Shown: positions 45,659 through 54,156, counted from the first letter of the stretch. The stretch: DNA of 64,000 bases from Cognataquiflexum rubidum (GCF_022538115.1 NZ_JAKZAL010000013.1:100877-164876); one strand, 5' to 3'. The notes: generated by a model from the sequence alone, not told the origin. Numbers and translations: made by a program.

Positions 45659-46615
45659 TTATTGGGTAATAAATTCAGTCCAAAGTGGAAAATGATCAGA
45701 AAGGCGGAAAGATAATTGAGAAATTGTATAGTTCCTATCCTTGAGTACATGGTCGCGAAAATCCACTATCCCTCCCTGCACATACTTCAGGTTGATGTTG
45801 TTTTCAAACCACGCCACTTGGTCGTAAAATGTATTTGTTTTTTTGAAAACGGTCCTGTCTTGTTGCTGAAGGTCATCCGGGATAAAAAGTCCGGTAGAAA
45901 TGAAAGCATCAAAGGTCGGATCTCCCTTTCGCATCAGGTTAAAATCCCCCAAAGTCAGCAGGCTGTGGTTCCATGAAGCCATCTCTTTTGACCAATCCAA
46001 AATCCAGTCGGCAATGGCTTGGATCTCACCAACCCGATCTTGTGATTTTGAACCAAAGAGGACATGGAGGGTCAATAACACAAAAGTACTTTTGCCGGCC
46101 TTGAAACTCACCCCATAGGGAGTCCTCGCAAATTGGCGCTTCAGGGCATCGGTATGGATTTCCTTGTTTTTCTCTAAAACCTCATCGGGAATGACGATCT
46201 CGCAGGCAAGTCCGGATAATTTTACTTTCCTGGTATCAAAGATAAAGGCAAGCCTTTCATTGTTTCCCTTGGATCCTGCGGTGACATCTGTCATCAAAAA
46301 ACTCCAGTCTGAACCCAACAGGTGCATGGTTTCCCTTAATCCTTTGAAGTTTCCCCGCACTTCCTGAACCGCGACGATGTCAAATCTTTTGATGATCTCG
46401 ACAATGCAAAGCAGCGCATGGGCATCTCTTTTTGGGGAGTCATTTTCCTCGGATTGCCATTTCATGGTGATATCGCCAAACATCCGGATATTCCACGTAC
46501 AGATCAGGACGTTTTTGTCCAGTTTTTTGGCAGGGATGGTATAATCCAGAAATCCGCGGAAGGCATCTAATTCGTCTTGTATTTCTTTTGGAGGGGAAAA
46601 TAGATTGATTGACAT
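45659..46615 (-). CDS. Endonuclease/exonuclease/phosphatase (EEP) family protein
   Basis: A 318-residue EEP-fold protein without signal peptide. Family motifs are CTWNIRMFG (Asn), AVQEVRGN (metal Glu, about 100), LTLHVLFGSKS, LTLGDFNLMRKGDPTF (GDFN, about 225) and LSDHFPLWTEF (terminal His). The spacing resembles DNase I-like enzymes rather than sphingomyelinases. The substrate could be nucleic acid or a phosphoester. It is first in a two-gene unit with the SMP-30 protein. Confidence 0.87.
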   Translation of the reverse strand: MSINLFSPPKEIQDELDAFRGFLDYTIPAKKLDKNVLICTWNIRMFGDITMKWQSEENDSPKRDAHALLCIVEIIKRFDIVAVQEVRGNFKGLRETMHLLGSDWSFLMTDVTAGSKGNNERLAFIFDTRKVKLSGLACEIVIPDEVLEKNKEIHTDALKRQFARTPYGVSFKAGKSTFVLLTLHVLFGSKSQDRVGEIQAIADWILDWSKEMASWNHSLLTLGDFNLMRKGDPTFDAFISTGLFIPDDLQQQDRTVFKKTNTFYDQVAWFENNINLKYVQGGIVDFRDHVLKDRNYTISQLSFRLSDHFPLWTEFITQ

Positions 46616-46691
46616 CTTAAAACAGAGAAAGAATTAGAAGAATGATATGAAAATTGCAAAAGCTTACTATTTTTATCAAAACCCAATTTAA

Positions 46692-48254
46692 TTGTTTATG
46701 ACCAATATTGAGAAAAAACCCAAAACCTTTTTGGACAGATTTTTGGATTTTATTGAAAAAGCGGGAAACAAGCTCCCCGATCCTGCAATCTTGTTTTTGA
46801 TCCTGATGCTCTTTACCTGGGTGCTCTCCGCCTTGCTATCACCGATTGACTTTGGCGCTGTAGACCCGAGAAGCGGGGGAGAGCTTCGGATCCAAAACCT
46901 TCTGACCGGAACCCAATTCGCAGCATTTTTTGCGAATATGACCGGCGTATTTATCAATTTCCCTCCTTTGGGAGTGGTGTTGCTTGCGATGTTGGGAGTA
47001 GGGGTGGCTGAACATTCCGGATTTATCAATGCAGGATTGAAGTTTTTATTGGGAGTCACACCCAAAATGTTGCTTACACCGATTTTGGTTTTGGTGGCCA
47101 TTGTCAGCCATACTGCTGCAGATGCGGGGTATGTATTGGTGATTCCGCTGGGTGGCGTAATTTTCTATGCAGCCGGAAGACATCCACTTGCAGGCATTGC
47201 GGCAGCTTTTGCGGGAGTTTCCGGAGGATTCAGCGCCAATTTTATTCCCTCGAGCATTGATCCGCTGATACAGAGTTTTACCCAATCCGCAGCACAGATC
47301 ATCGATCCGGAGATTGTGCTTAATCCGTTGAACAACATCTTTTTTACGGGCCTTTCAAGTCTCTTGGTCGTCTTAGTAGTCTGGTTTCTGACTGACCGGG
47401 TGGTAGAACCACGGTTGAACAAGAATGTAATTGTAGATGATAATCTTCAGGACATTCCAAAGATAGAAGTCCTGAACTACAGGGAGAAGAAGGCCTTTTG
47501 GCTAGCATTTGGTATCATGTTTCTGTGTGTTATGGGTTTGTTTTTTTGGGCTTATCCACTGGACTCGGCTTTGAGGGATGCCACTGGTGAGATTACCTCA
47601 AGGGATGCCCCGCTGATGAAATCCATTGTGCCTTTGATTTTTATATTATTCTGGATTCCGGGATTGATCTATGGATTTGCGGCAGGGACGTACAAGAATA
47701 TGAAAGATATGGTCGCTTCCATGAGCAAAGCCATGGGAAGTATGGCGTATTATATTGTCATGGCTTTTTTCTGTGCCTTGTTTATTGATGCTTTTGGCAA
47801 ATCCAATATCGGGGCACTGACTGCGCTAAAGGGTGCCAATTTCCTCCAGTCTTTGAATCTGCCCTCCCAAATCACCATCGTAGGCATCGTGATTTTGACA
47901 TCCTTGGTCAATCTATTGGTGGGTTCGGCTTCGGCCAAGTGGGCCTTGATCAGTCCGATATTTGTGCCGATGCTGATGCAGTTAGGCATATCTCCCGATC
48001 TTACCCAAGCTGCTTACCGTGTTGGGGACTCGGTTTCCAATATCATTACCCCTTTGCTGCCATATTTTCCCTTGATCGTGGTATTCTGTCAGCGGTATGT
48101 CAAGTCCACCGGGATCGGAACCCTGGTTTCGATGATGTTGCCCTACTCACTTATGCTCTTGGTAACCTGGACTTTGTTCTTGCTGATTTATTGGACATTG
48201 GGGATTCCACTCGGGCTGCAAAGTACCTATGAGTATGTGATGGCGGTGCCGTGA
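46692..48254 (+). CDS. AbgT-family transporter
   Basis: A 520-residue polytopic membrane protein with about 11-13 helices. It has the AbgT opening (FLDRFLDFIEKAGNKLPDPAILF) and the conserved segments VSHTAADAGYVLVIPLGGVIF, PSSIDPLIQSFTQSAA and GSASAKWALISPIFVPMLM. Characterised members import p-aminobenzoyl-glutamate (E. coli AbgT) or export sulfonamides (MtrF, YdaH) using the proton gradient. No AbgA/AbgB peptidase genes are nearby, so folate salvage cannot be assumed. Confidence 0.95.
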   Translation: MFMTNIEKKPKTFLDRFLDFIEKAGNKLPDPAILFLILMLFTWVLSALLSPIDFGAVDPRSGGELRIQNLLTGTQFAAFFANMTGVFINFPPLGVVLLAMLGVGVAEHSGFINAGLKFLLGVTPKMLLTPILVLVAIVSHTAADAGYVLVIPLGGVIFYAAGRHPLAGIAAAFAGVSGGFSANFIPSSIDPLIQSFTQSAAQIIDPEIVLNPLNNIFFTGLSSLLVVLVVWFLTDRVVEPRLNKNVIVDDNLQDIPKIEVLNYREKKAFWLAFGIMFLCVMGLFFWAYPLDSALRDATGEITSRDAPLMKSIVPLIFILFWIPGLIYGFAAGTYKNMKDMVASMSKAMGSMAYYIVMAFFCALFIDAFGKSNIGALTALKGANFLQSLNLPSQITIVGIVILTSLVNLLVGSASAKWALISPIFVPMLMQLGISPDLTQAAYRVGDSVSNIITPLLPYFPLIVVFCQRYVKSTGIGTLVSMMLPYSLMLLVTWTLFLLIYWTLGIPLGLQSTYEYVMAVP

Positions 48255-48409
48255 TTTATTGGTGATTAAATGGATTGAAGGCAGTTACTGACATCTAAGG
48301 CTAGATCTTTATCAAATCCGATATTTATTGATATTGGATATTTATTGATATTGATTTAAAATCCATCATTTTTATCTGTTTAATCATTTATTGGGATAAG
48401 CAATTAAAA

Positions 48410-48550
48410 GCTTAAAAAGTCTAAAAGTCTCAGTATTGCTAAGGAGGTTTTTCATGATGGTATAGTCCTAGGTGTCTTCATATTTGACTTTTTTGATGAT
48501 TTTAGAGACCTGAAAAATAATAGCTTCAGGTAAGGTCGAAACAATAAATA
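48410..48550 (-). pseudogene. Relic of the C-terminus of a COG3910-like AAA ATPase
   Basis: Read on the minus strand through one stop, this segment matches the last 40-45 codons of the ATPase at 51178-51963. Compare TLPEAIIFQ with TLPNATIYQ, KVKYEDT with KVNYEDT, YTIMKNLL with FTIMKNFL, and TETF with PEAF. A TAG replaces the Glu after YEDT. No Walker motifs remain. The short open frame 48452-48652 on the same strand is in another frame and meaningless. The rest of the 589-base gap (48551-48843) is AT-rich, with only a TAAATTTG at 48611 resembling a promoter element. Confidence 0.75.
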
Positions 48551-48843
48551 ATTAGTAATTTTTGCTGATTTTAAGTTAAATTTTTTTTCTTTCTTTTTTT
48601 TAGTTTTTTGTAAATTTGAATAGAGCGATTGACTTTTAAATGATATGGGCATTTTATCAATTTAATTTTATCAATAGCTTTTGTATTTTAGAATGGATAT
48701 TCTAAATCAACGGATTGTTTAATTTTAATATCCGATTAAATCTGAATTTAGGGATTGGTGGTTCAAGAAATTTCATTGGACTTGTTTCATTTTGTAATTT
48801 TTAGAGTTGTTGATACCAAAGGATGACTTTTAAAGGATAGGCT

Positions 48844-49272
48844 ATGAAAACTTTTAAATTTCTATTATTCTTTCTCGTAGTCGGTCTATTTCTCATGACC
48901 TCGTGTAAAACCTACCAAAGTCTTCCGAAAGGCAAGGGTAAAAGCCAAAAAATAGACTATTCAGTTCCTGATGGCCAATTTCAGTTTGAAAAAGGGGAAG
49001 TTTATAAAATTTGGATGAATGACAGTGTTAGAGAAATTGAATTTATTCTCTATGAGGTCAAATCTGACAGGTTGGTAGGGGTGGTGGAAAAAACGGACCT
49101 TCAGCAAACCAAATACCTGGATAGGGTTGAAATCCCTTTTGATCGAATAAATCACATTAAGGTTAAAAGGGAATTTATAATTGGAACCGTTGCGATGGGA
49201 GGAGTATCGCTATTGGTATTATTAGCCTCACTAACGGCTCTTAGCGTCATTATTGGTGCTATTTTTTTATGA
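48844..49272 (+). CDS. Small lipoprotein with C-terminal membrane helix, cluster member 1
   Basis: A 142-residue protein with lipobox LMTSC (Cys21) followed by KTYQSL. A linker leads to a small beta-rich domain (about 45-105: FEKGEVYKIW, EIEFILYEVKSDRLVGVV, VEIPFDRINHIKV), and a hydrophobic segment ends the protein (about 112-142). The same order (SC-x-x-Y, a G-[DE]-x-V/I strand, a G-E/V-V strand, I-P-[FL]-[DE]-x-I, terminal hydrophobic stretch) recurs in the next four intact genes. I know no name for the family. It is the most divergent of the first three copies. Confidence 0.8.
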   Translation: MKTFKFLLFFLVVGLFLMTSCKTYQSLPKGKGKSQKIDYSVPDGQFQFEKGEVYKIWMNDSVREIEFILYEVKSDRLVGVVEKTDLQQTKYLDRVEIPFDRINHIKVKREFIIGTVAMGGVSLLVLLASLTALSVIIGAIFL

Positions 49273-49386
49273 AAAATGATCATTGATTTGGGGTGGCTTT
49301 GACGATCCATCTTAGAATCGGATTGAAGAAGAAATTAGGTTTTTATAGGAATGAGTTTTTATCTGGAAACTTTATATGAAGAAACC

Positions 49387-49815
49387 ATGAAAAGAAAATT
49401 TGAAGCCAACGGATTGAATTTGATTTTGATATTTCTCCTACTGACAGTGAGCTGCAAAAGCTATAGAAATGTCGAAAAACTGCAACCGAAAATGAAAAAA
49501 AACCTAGAGGGTTATTTTGTTGCAGAAAGTGAATTTGAGAAAATCAAAAAGGGAGAAAAAATCCTTGTTAAACTTACCTCAGGAGAAAAACACTATATGT
49601 ATTACGCTTCTTTTGAGGAAAAAATCTTACGCGGGCAGGTTTGGGTTGTCTATGGTCCTCGGGTGAAAATAAACCCTTCTAACCTGGAAATACCCTTAGA
49701 AAAAATCTACAAGATAAAGGTTTTGAGGTTTGATCCAGGATTGACGATAGGAATACCTGTGGGAATATTGGTTGGTTTTTATATCGCAATGATTATTTCA
49801 TATTCACAATTGTGA
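49387..49815 (+). CDS. Small lipoprotein, cluster member 2
   Basis: I chose the ATG at 49387 (MKRKFEANGLN), which aligns with the start of member 3; an upstream in-frame ATG at 49351 adds 12 residues. 142 residues; lipobox LLTVSC, then KSYRNVEKLQPK. The domain GYFVAESEFEKIKKGEKILVK is almost identical to member 3, so these two arose by recent duplication. The ends differ: GLTIGIPVGILVGFYIAMI here. Basic and helical residues surround the short beta domain. Function unknown. Confidence 0.82.
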   Translation: MKRKFEANGLNLILIFLLLTVSCKSYRNVEKLQPKMKKNLEGYFVAESEFEKIKKGEKILVKLTSGEKHYMYYASFEEKILRGQVWVVYGPRVKINPSNLEIPLEKIYKIKVLRFDPGLTIGIPVGILVGFYIAMIISYSQL

Positions 49816-49971
49816 CGTTCTCCATACCCGTAATATCAGGTAAACAATAAGGCGTTAAATTGCAGGTTAAAAAGTGTGCTACAAAGTGTTGAAGCTAAAT
49901 GGTTTTTGTATGATTGGCTACAAATTTTTGGATAGCGAAGGACCCCTACCTTTAACCAAATTTTTAAAGTC

Positions 49972-50400
49972 ATGAAAAGGAAACCTACAGAGAACTCATT
50001 GAATTTGATATTTGTGCTGATTATTTTGACTCTCAGCTGCAAAAGCTATAGAAATGTAGAAAAATTGGAACCAAAAAGTAAAGTAAACCAAGAAGGTTAT
50101 TTTGTTGCAGAAAGCGAATTCAATAAAATCAAAAAGGGAGAGAAAATCCTGGTAAAACTTATCTCCGGAGAAAAATATTATATGTACTATGGTTCTTTTG
50201 AGGAAAAAATCCTTCGTGGGGAAGTCTGGGCGGGCCACAGTGCTTTAGGAAATACAGAACCTTATGATTTAGATATCCCATTTGAAAAAATTTTAAAGGT
50301 TCAAGTTTTAAGAAAGGATTTACGGGCAGTCGTACTTTGGGCAATATCTGGAGTTATACTTTTAGTATTCTATTTACCGGCTATTAACATGATAAAATAA
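49972..50400 (+). CDS. Small lipoprotein, cluster member 3
   Basis: 142 residues, MKRKPTENSLNLIFV signal, lipobox LTLSC followed by KSYRNVEKLEPK. Over the first 95 residues it is the nearest relative of member 2 (EKILVKLISGEKYYMYYGSFEEKILRGE). The C-terminal third has diverged (RAVVLWAISGVILLVFYLPA). The 156-base spacer to member 2 has no gene. The pattern of a conserved core and a variable membrane end hints that the core carries the function. Confidence 0.82.
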   Translation: MKRKPTENSLNLIFVLIILTLSCKSYRNVEKLEPKSKVNQEGYFVAESEFNKIKKGEKILVKLISGEKYYMYYGSFEEKILRGEVWAGHSALGNTEPYDLDIPFEKILKVQVLRKDLRAVVLWAISGVILLVFYLPAINMIK

Positions 50401-50535
50401 TGCACTTAGTTTAAAGAATTAATCAAGGGCAATAATGGTTTTCCGGAAGGTTTTTATCCAATTCTAAATGGCAACTAACTCATTTTCCCACAGTTATTCA
50501 AGCAACAAAATTTCAATATTCTGATATTAGATATC

Positions 50536-50667
50536 AGGAAAAGATAATTTGAAACCAGCAGTTTGAATATGATTTTGATGCATTTATCAAAGTCAGTAAA
50601 AAGTAAAAGCTATCGTTATTTTGAAAAATTGGAACCAAAAACAAAAAGAAATCAAGTATACTTTTAA
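50536..50667 (+). pseudogene. Decayed fourth lipoprotein copy
   Basis: The DNA from 50536 aligns base by base with the starts of members 2 and 3, but the ATG has become AGG and the fourth codon is TAA. The frame then reads SSLNMILM, KSYRYFEKLEPKTKRNQ and stops at 50665. The lipobox Cys is Lys. KSYR-x-x-EKLEPK is shared exactly with the intact genes. Weak similarity may continue to about 50695. It lies in the 318-base gap 50401-50718, which holds no other gene. Confidence 0.8.
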
Positions 50668-50718
50668 CTTTATTGGAAGTCACTTTATTAAGATCTCTCA
50701 TCTCCGTTTATTCCGTTT

Positions 50719-51150
50719 ATGGCTGTTATTTCCTCAAGTACAACGAAAAGCATATTGAGAATTTATGTTATTTTGATTTTGGTTTTCAGCTTTTCGCTGT
50801 TTTCCTGCACCTCCTATAAAAATGTGGTTCAGTCTTCAGGACCGGATAAATCCTCAGGAATACCTTTGGAAACTCTCCAACCTGGAGATAAGGTCAAGAT
50901 CACCAAAAAAGATGGCTCTAAGGTTTACTTAGTATTTGAAAGGGTGGAGGACAGTCAGATTTTTGGTGAAATCCGCCGTGATTCCGCTGCTTCGGGTAGT
51001 TTCGAGCACTATAATTCTTCTATTCCCTTAGAGGACATCCAGCAAATTGAGCTCAAGAAATTCAGTTTGGGTAAGACACTTGGGATTCCATTAGGAGCGG
51101 CTGCCCTTATATTTGTATTCTATATTTTGGCCTTTGGAGGTGCTTTTTAA
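50719..51150 (+). CDS. Small lipoprotein, cluster member 5
   Basis: 143 residues with lipobox SLFSC (Cys30) followed by TSYKNV. The domain is the clearest example of the shared pattern: LQPGDKVKITKKDGSKVYLVFE, IFGEIRR, IPLEDIQQIELKK, then a Gly-rich hydrophobic end (GIPLGAAALIFVFYILAFGGAF). Similar 'GDKV-I-T-DG ... IPL-dI' small lipoproteins are scattered in Bacteroidota without known function. Its end is 27 bases from the end of the convergent broken ATPase. Confidence 0.82.
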   Translation: MAVISSSTTKSILRIYVILILVFSFSLFSCTSYKNVVQSSGPDKSSGIPLETLQPGDKVKITKKDGSKVYLVFERVEDSQIFGEIRRDSAASGSFEHYNSSIPLEDIQQIELKKFSLGKTLGIPLGAAALIFVFYILAFGGAF

Positions 51151-51177
51151 GTTTGACTATTTTGATATAAGTGCTCC

Positions 51178-51963
51178 TTACAAATACCTCAAAAATGCCT
51201 CAGGGTTGTTGAGGAAGTTTTTCATGATCGTAAAATGCTCTGTGTCTTCGTAATTGACCTTCTGTATTTTTTCTGTAAACTGATAAATCGTCGCATTGGG
51301 CAAGGTCATCAGAATAGGAGAGTGGGTAGCAATAATGAACTGGCAACCGTGGTTTTCTGACAGATTTTTGATCAAAGAAAAAAGCGCCAACTACCGCTGT
51401 GGCGAGAGCGCAGCTTCCGGTTCGTCAATCAGATAGATTCCTTCTGCCTGTAACCTTCCCTGCAATACTTTCAAAAATCCCTCTCCGTGGGAGACTTCTG
51501 TCAGGTCCCCGTACTTGCGAAGCAAAGCTTCCTTTTGACCATGGACAGCACCGACGGCCAACTTCAAGCCTGTGCCGCTCAATTGCTTTTCAAAATCCAC
51601 AATGTCTCCTTTGAATTCTTGGTCGATATTCCTGAGGCGCTTTACAAATCCAAAGTAATCCTCGGCCCTGAAAAAGAAACCCCGATAAGCCTTCTTCTTC
51701 CAAGAAGTAATGATGGCTTCGCCGAATGCTTTTACACCTTCCAACGTTTCATCCCTTTCCAAATCATTGCTTCCGATGGCAGGAAGGTTAAGCTTGATTG
51801 CCAATGCTTTAAGCAAGGTAGATTTCCCTGACCCATTCTCTCCAACAAAAACCGTGACAGGGGTATTAAATGACATGGAACTCAACTCCCTGAATGCCGG
51901 TAAGGTAAAAGGGAAGTGGGTTTGTGGTCCTGAAGGAAGGTTGATTTGGCTGAGGTAGTACAT
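51178..51963 (-). pseudogene. AAA ATPase (COG3910-like) interrupted by one in-frame amber codon
   Basis: Reading through a single TAG at 51391-51393 gives a continuous 261-residue P-loop ATPase. Walker A is GENGSGKST (about residue 40), Walker B is IYLIDEPEAALSPQR, and the second half has FIIATHSPILM and YEDTEHFTIMKNFL. The stop falls right after SPQR, where relatives usually have Gln, so a C-to-T change of CAG explains it. Without read-through the protein ends before the His-switch (ATHSP) and should be inactive. No frameshift or other stop is present, so the lesion is recent or a sequencing error. A relic of a second copy lies at 48410-48550. Confidence 0.85.
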
Positions 51964-52110
51964 GGTTTGGGAGGATTCTTTTAACTACGGGGATAGATTT
52001 TTTTTTGTTGTAGTGGTTGTCCTAATTGTTGTCAGGTTTTCATTGTTGTTGGGTTGTAATGGTTGTAATTGTTGTCAGCTGCGCGTTGTCAGGTTGTCAA
52101 GTTGGGGCGC

Positions 52111-52153
52111 CGTCATTCTGAACCGTAGCCTGCGAAGGTGAAGAATCTCTTTC
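52111..52153. repeat. Dispersed intergenic repeat (GTCATTCTGA...GAAGAATCTC type)
   Basis: The segment reads like the CGTCATTCTGA / GTGAAGAATCTC elements scattered through many Bacteroidota and other genomes between genes. A related, reversed copy is at 53047-53077. The surrounding gap 51964-52498 has no gene; 51990-52205 is rich in GTTGTC words with 8-9-base spacing. Confidence 0.55.
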
Positions 52154-52218
52154 AATTTTATTGTTGTAATTGTTGTCTGCTTCGCGTTGTCGGGTTTTCA
52201 TTGTTTTAGAGGAATCAA

Positions 52219-52253
52219 GTCTTTCATCTTGTGTCTTACATCTTGTGTCTTAT
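52219..52253. repeat. Heptamer array (ATCTTGT/GTCTTAC type)
   Basis: Five 7-base units near GTCTTAC/ATCTTGT. Its reverse complement (ACAAGAT, GTAAGAC) is the same word set as the array at 63791-63891, so one family occurs at two sites 11.5 kb apart in opposite orientation. Confidence 0.6.
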
Positions 52254-52498
52254 TTTGACAAGTTACTTTTTTAACCAAAATCACCGAAGGAATCGAAGGT
52301 TTCTTTTTTTCTTTTAAAAGGTGTTGGATTCTATTTTAGATGAAAATCAGTGAATATTCCAATGAAAAAATAGGGAAAAGTGATTTTTAATAAAATAAAA
52401 AATCATTGTGGTTCAAATCAATTATTTAAAATTTGGAATGCCCGATCCAAGTAATACCCTCTTTCTAATTTTATCAGGTAAATAAAACGACCCGAACT

Positions 52499-52945
52499 AT
52501 GGAGGACAAACTAAAACTTCTCTGTCTGTTTTTTGGACTTTTTTCCTTGTCTTGTACTAGGTACGAGGACTTGTCCAAGATATACAGGCTACCTCCATAC
52601 GTTTCTTTTTCGGGATATGATACTTTGGTACATTTTCAGGAAAACAAAGAATACCACCTCACTTTGCTGGACAAATCAGAGTTTTATTTTTTGGTAGATA
52701 AAAAGTCGAAGGAAAGTATTTCGGGCTATATCACTCCGGAACGGCCTCGGTTGGAATTTCCAAAAGACAAGTACCATGAGGTAAAATTACAACATATCGT
52801 CAAGGCTAGAGTCAGGGTATTTGACAGGGCCAAAACCATATCCATGTTTGCTTTATTATTCGGGACTTTGATCCTTTCGGCTGTATTCATCATTATCCTT
52901 CTCGCAAAGCCTGCCAATGAATCAGAAAGATTTTGGATGTTTTAA
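52499..52945 (+). CDS. Small lipoprotein, divergent cluster member 6
   Basis: 148 residues with lipobox LFSLSC (Cys19) and TRYEDL. It keeps the family order (NKEYHLTLLDKSEFYFLV, SISGYITPE, HEVKLQHIVKARV, then hydrophobic MFALLFGTLILSAVFIIILL), but sequence identity to the others is low and it ends in a short polar tail (ESERFWMF). It is separated from the other five by the broken ATPase and a repeat-rich gap. Function unknown; shared origin with members 1-5 is inferred from architecture. Confidence 0.75.
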   Translation: MEDKLKLLCLFFGLFSLSCTRYEDLSKIYRLPPYVSFSGYDTLVHFQENKEYHLTLLDKSEFYFLVDKKSKESISGYITPERPRLEFPKDKYHEVKLQHIVKARVRVFDRAKTISMFALLFGTLILSAVFIIILLAKPANESERFWMF

Positions 52946-53004
52946 AAGGCTGTTGGAATTTGTTTTGATACTTGTTACTCAATTCTTTGTTCAAAAATGA
53001 TTCC

Positions 53005-53045
53005 TCCTACTTCCCAACTTCCCACTTCCCAATCTCCAACTTCTT
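53005..53045. repeat. Heptamer array (CTTCCCA type)
   Basis: Six 7-base units near TTCCCAA/CTTCCCA in the 308-base gene-free gap 52946-53253. The same word returns at 53224-53258. Confidence 0.6.
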
Positions 53046-53046
53046 T

Positions 53047-53077
53047 AAGATTTCTCCCTCTGCTCGAAATGACAATG
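53047..53077. repeat. Dispersed intergenic repeat, reversed copy
   Basis: On the minus strand it reads TCATTTCGAGC ... GAGAAATCTT, a variant of the GTCATT-C-GA ... GAATCT element at 52111-52153 and a common intergenic word in Bacteroidota. Confidence 0.5.
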
Positions 53078-53189
53078 ATAGGTATACTTTGTTTTGGACA
53101 TTATTGATTAGGAGAGGCAATTTCATAGATCTTTAGTCCTAGAAATTTTAATTTCTATGCCAATTCTTTAATTATTCCACAACTCCCAT

Positions 53190-53258
53190 CATCGGTCATC
53201 CGTCATCGGTCATCCGTTAAATCCTCCTACTTCCCACTTCCCAAATTCCCACCTCACT
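53190..53258. repeat. Two adjacent heptamer arrays (CATCGGT/CATCCGT and TTCCCA types)
   Basis: 53190-53217 is four exact 7-base units alternating CATCGGT and CATCCGT (a perfect 14-base repeat in two copies). 53224-53258 is five degenerate units near TTCCCAC and overlaps the stop of the convergent TolB-like gene by a few bases. Confidence 0.65.
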
Positions 53259-54156
53259 TCCTCTCCATCACCACCACCAACTTCTTCAAATCAGCCGAAT
53301 AGGCCATTCGGGTAATGTTTTGATAATCTTCCAGGAAAATGGAACCCGCTTTTTCCCATTCGGTTTGTTCCGCTTTTCTGACATAGAGGTCATTTCCTTT
53401 GCCCATCAGGAGAAGCTGGTTGTCAAGCCAAATGAAGTCCTCCGAACCGGGGAAAGTGAAGCCATAATCGGTGTGGGTTCTTTTTTCAATATCAAATCCT
53501 TTGATGGCGTAGGATTTCACTCCATCCACTTCTTTGCTGACGTTTTTGTCGATAAAGGTGATTATGCTGGTCTTCGGTCTTTTTTTCACCGATCGACCGA
53601 CGTTTTCGCTGATAGTGAACAGCTCGGATTTGCTGTAAGGATAGACGAGTTTATTGGGTTGGCCGAGGACAAACATAGCCGCTTTGTTGTCATACCAATC
53701 GTAATAGCCCACCGGTTCGATGTCGTCGTACAACAACTCCGGTTCCCCAAAATTGGTGGGGTAAAGCCACAGGCGCTGCTTGCCGTCCGGTTCGACGGTC
53801 ACTGCTGATACATACAGACCACAATCCGTCAGGGAAGGTGAAAATTCATTCCTGTCCGAAGTCTTGGTGAGGTTGGTAAACTTATCTTTCTCAAAGTTGT
53901 AGATGATGATATCGTTGTTTCCCTTTTCATCCACCGCCGAAAACGCCATCTGAACCTCATTGATGAAAGCAGGCTGATTGTCATACAGCGGTCTGTTGGT
54001 AATCAAGGTTATAGTATTGTAATCAATAGCCAATTTTCCACCCGATTTTTTGACATCTATGGCAATGAGGTCAAAACTGCCTTGGGCAAAAGCATTGATT
54101 GACAGTAAAATACAGAGCGAGATAAAGGATAATCGTAATTTGAGATGCATAAGCAT
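53254..54156 (-). CDS. Exported TolB/WD40-like beta-propeller protein
   Basis: A 300-residue protein with signal peptide (ISLCILLSINAFAQ, cut near residue 24; start may also be the second Met at 54150). The body has repeated propeller-like strands with Asp-rich turns (EKDKFTNLTKTSDRNEFSPSLTDCG, EPDGKQRLWLYPTN, GFDIEKRTHTDYGF). It resembles TolB/DPP-IV N-terminal propellers but lacks any catalytic domain. Probably periplasmic or secreted with a binding role; the ligand is unknown. A heptamer array touches its 3' end. Confidence 0.75.
   Translation of the reverse strand: MLMHLKLRLSFISLCILLSINAFAQGSFDLIAIDVKKSGGKLAIDYNTITLITNRPLYDNQPAFINEVQMAFSAVDEKGNNDIIIYNFEKDKFTNLTKTSDRNEFSPSLTDCGLYVSAVTVEPDGKQRLWLYPTNFGEPELLYDDIEPVGYYDWYDNKAAMFVLGQPNKLVYPYSKSELFTISENVGRSVKKRPKTSIITFIDKNVSKEVDGVKSYAIKGFDIEKRTHTDYGFTFPGSEDFIWLDNQLLLMGKGNDLYVRKAEQTEWEKAGSIFLEDYQNITRMAYSADLKKLVVVMERK

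Noticed and set aside
48452..48652. 66-codon minus-strand open frame as a gene
   Set aside because: It overlaps the ATPase relic in a different frame, is Lys/Ser-rich, and has no family resemblance.
53320..53808. 162-codon plus-strand frame opposite the TolB-like gene
   Set aside because: The minus-strand frame has the signal peptide and propeller pattern; the plus frame is its shadow.
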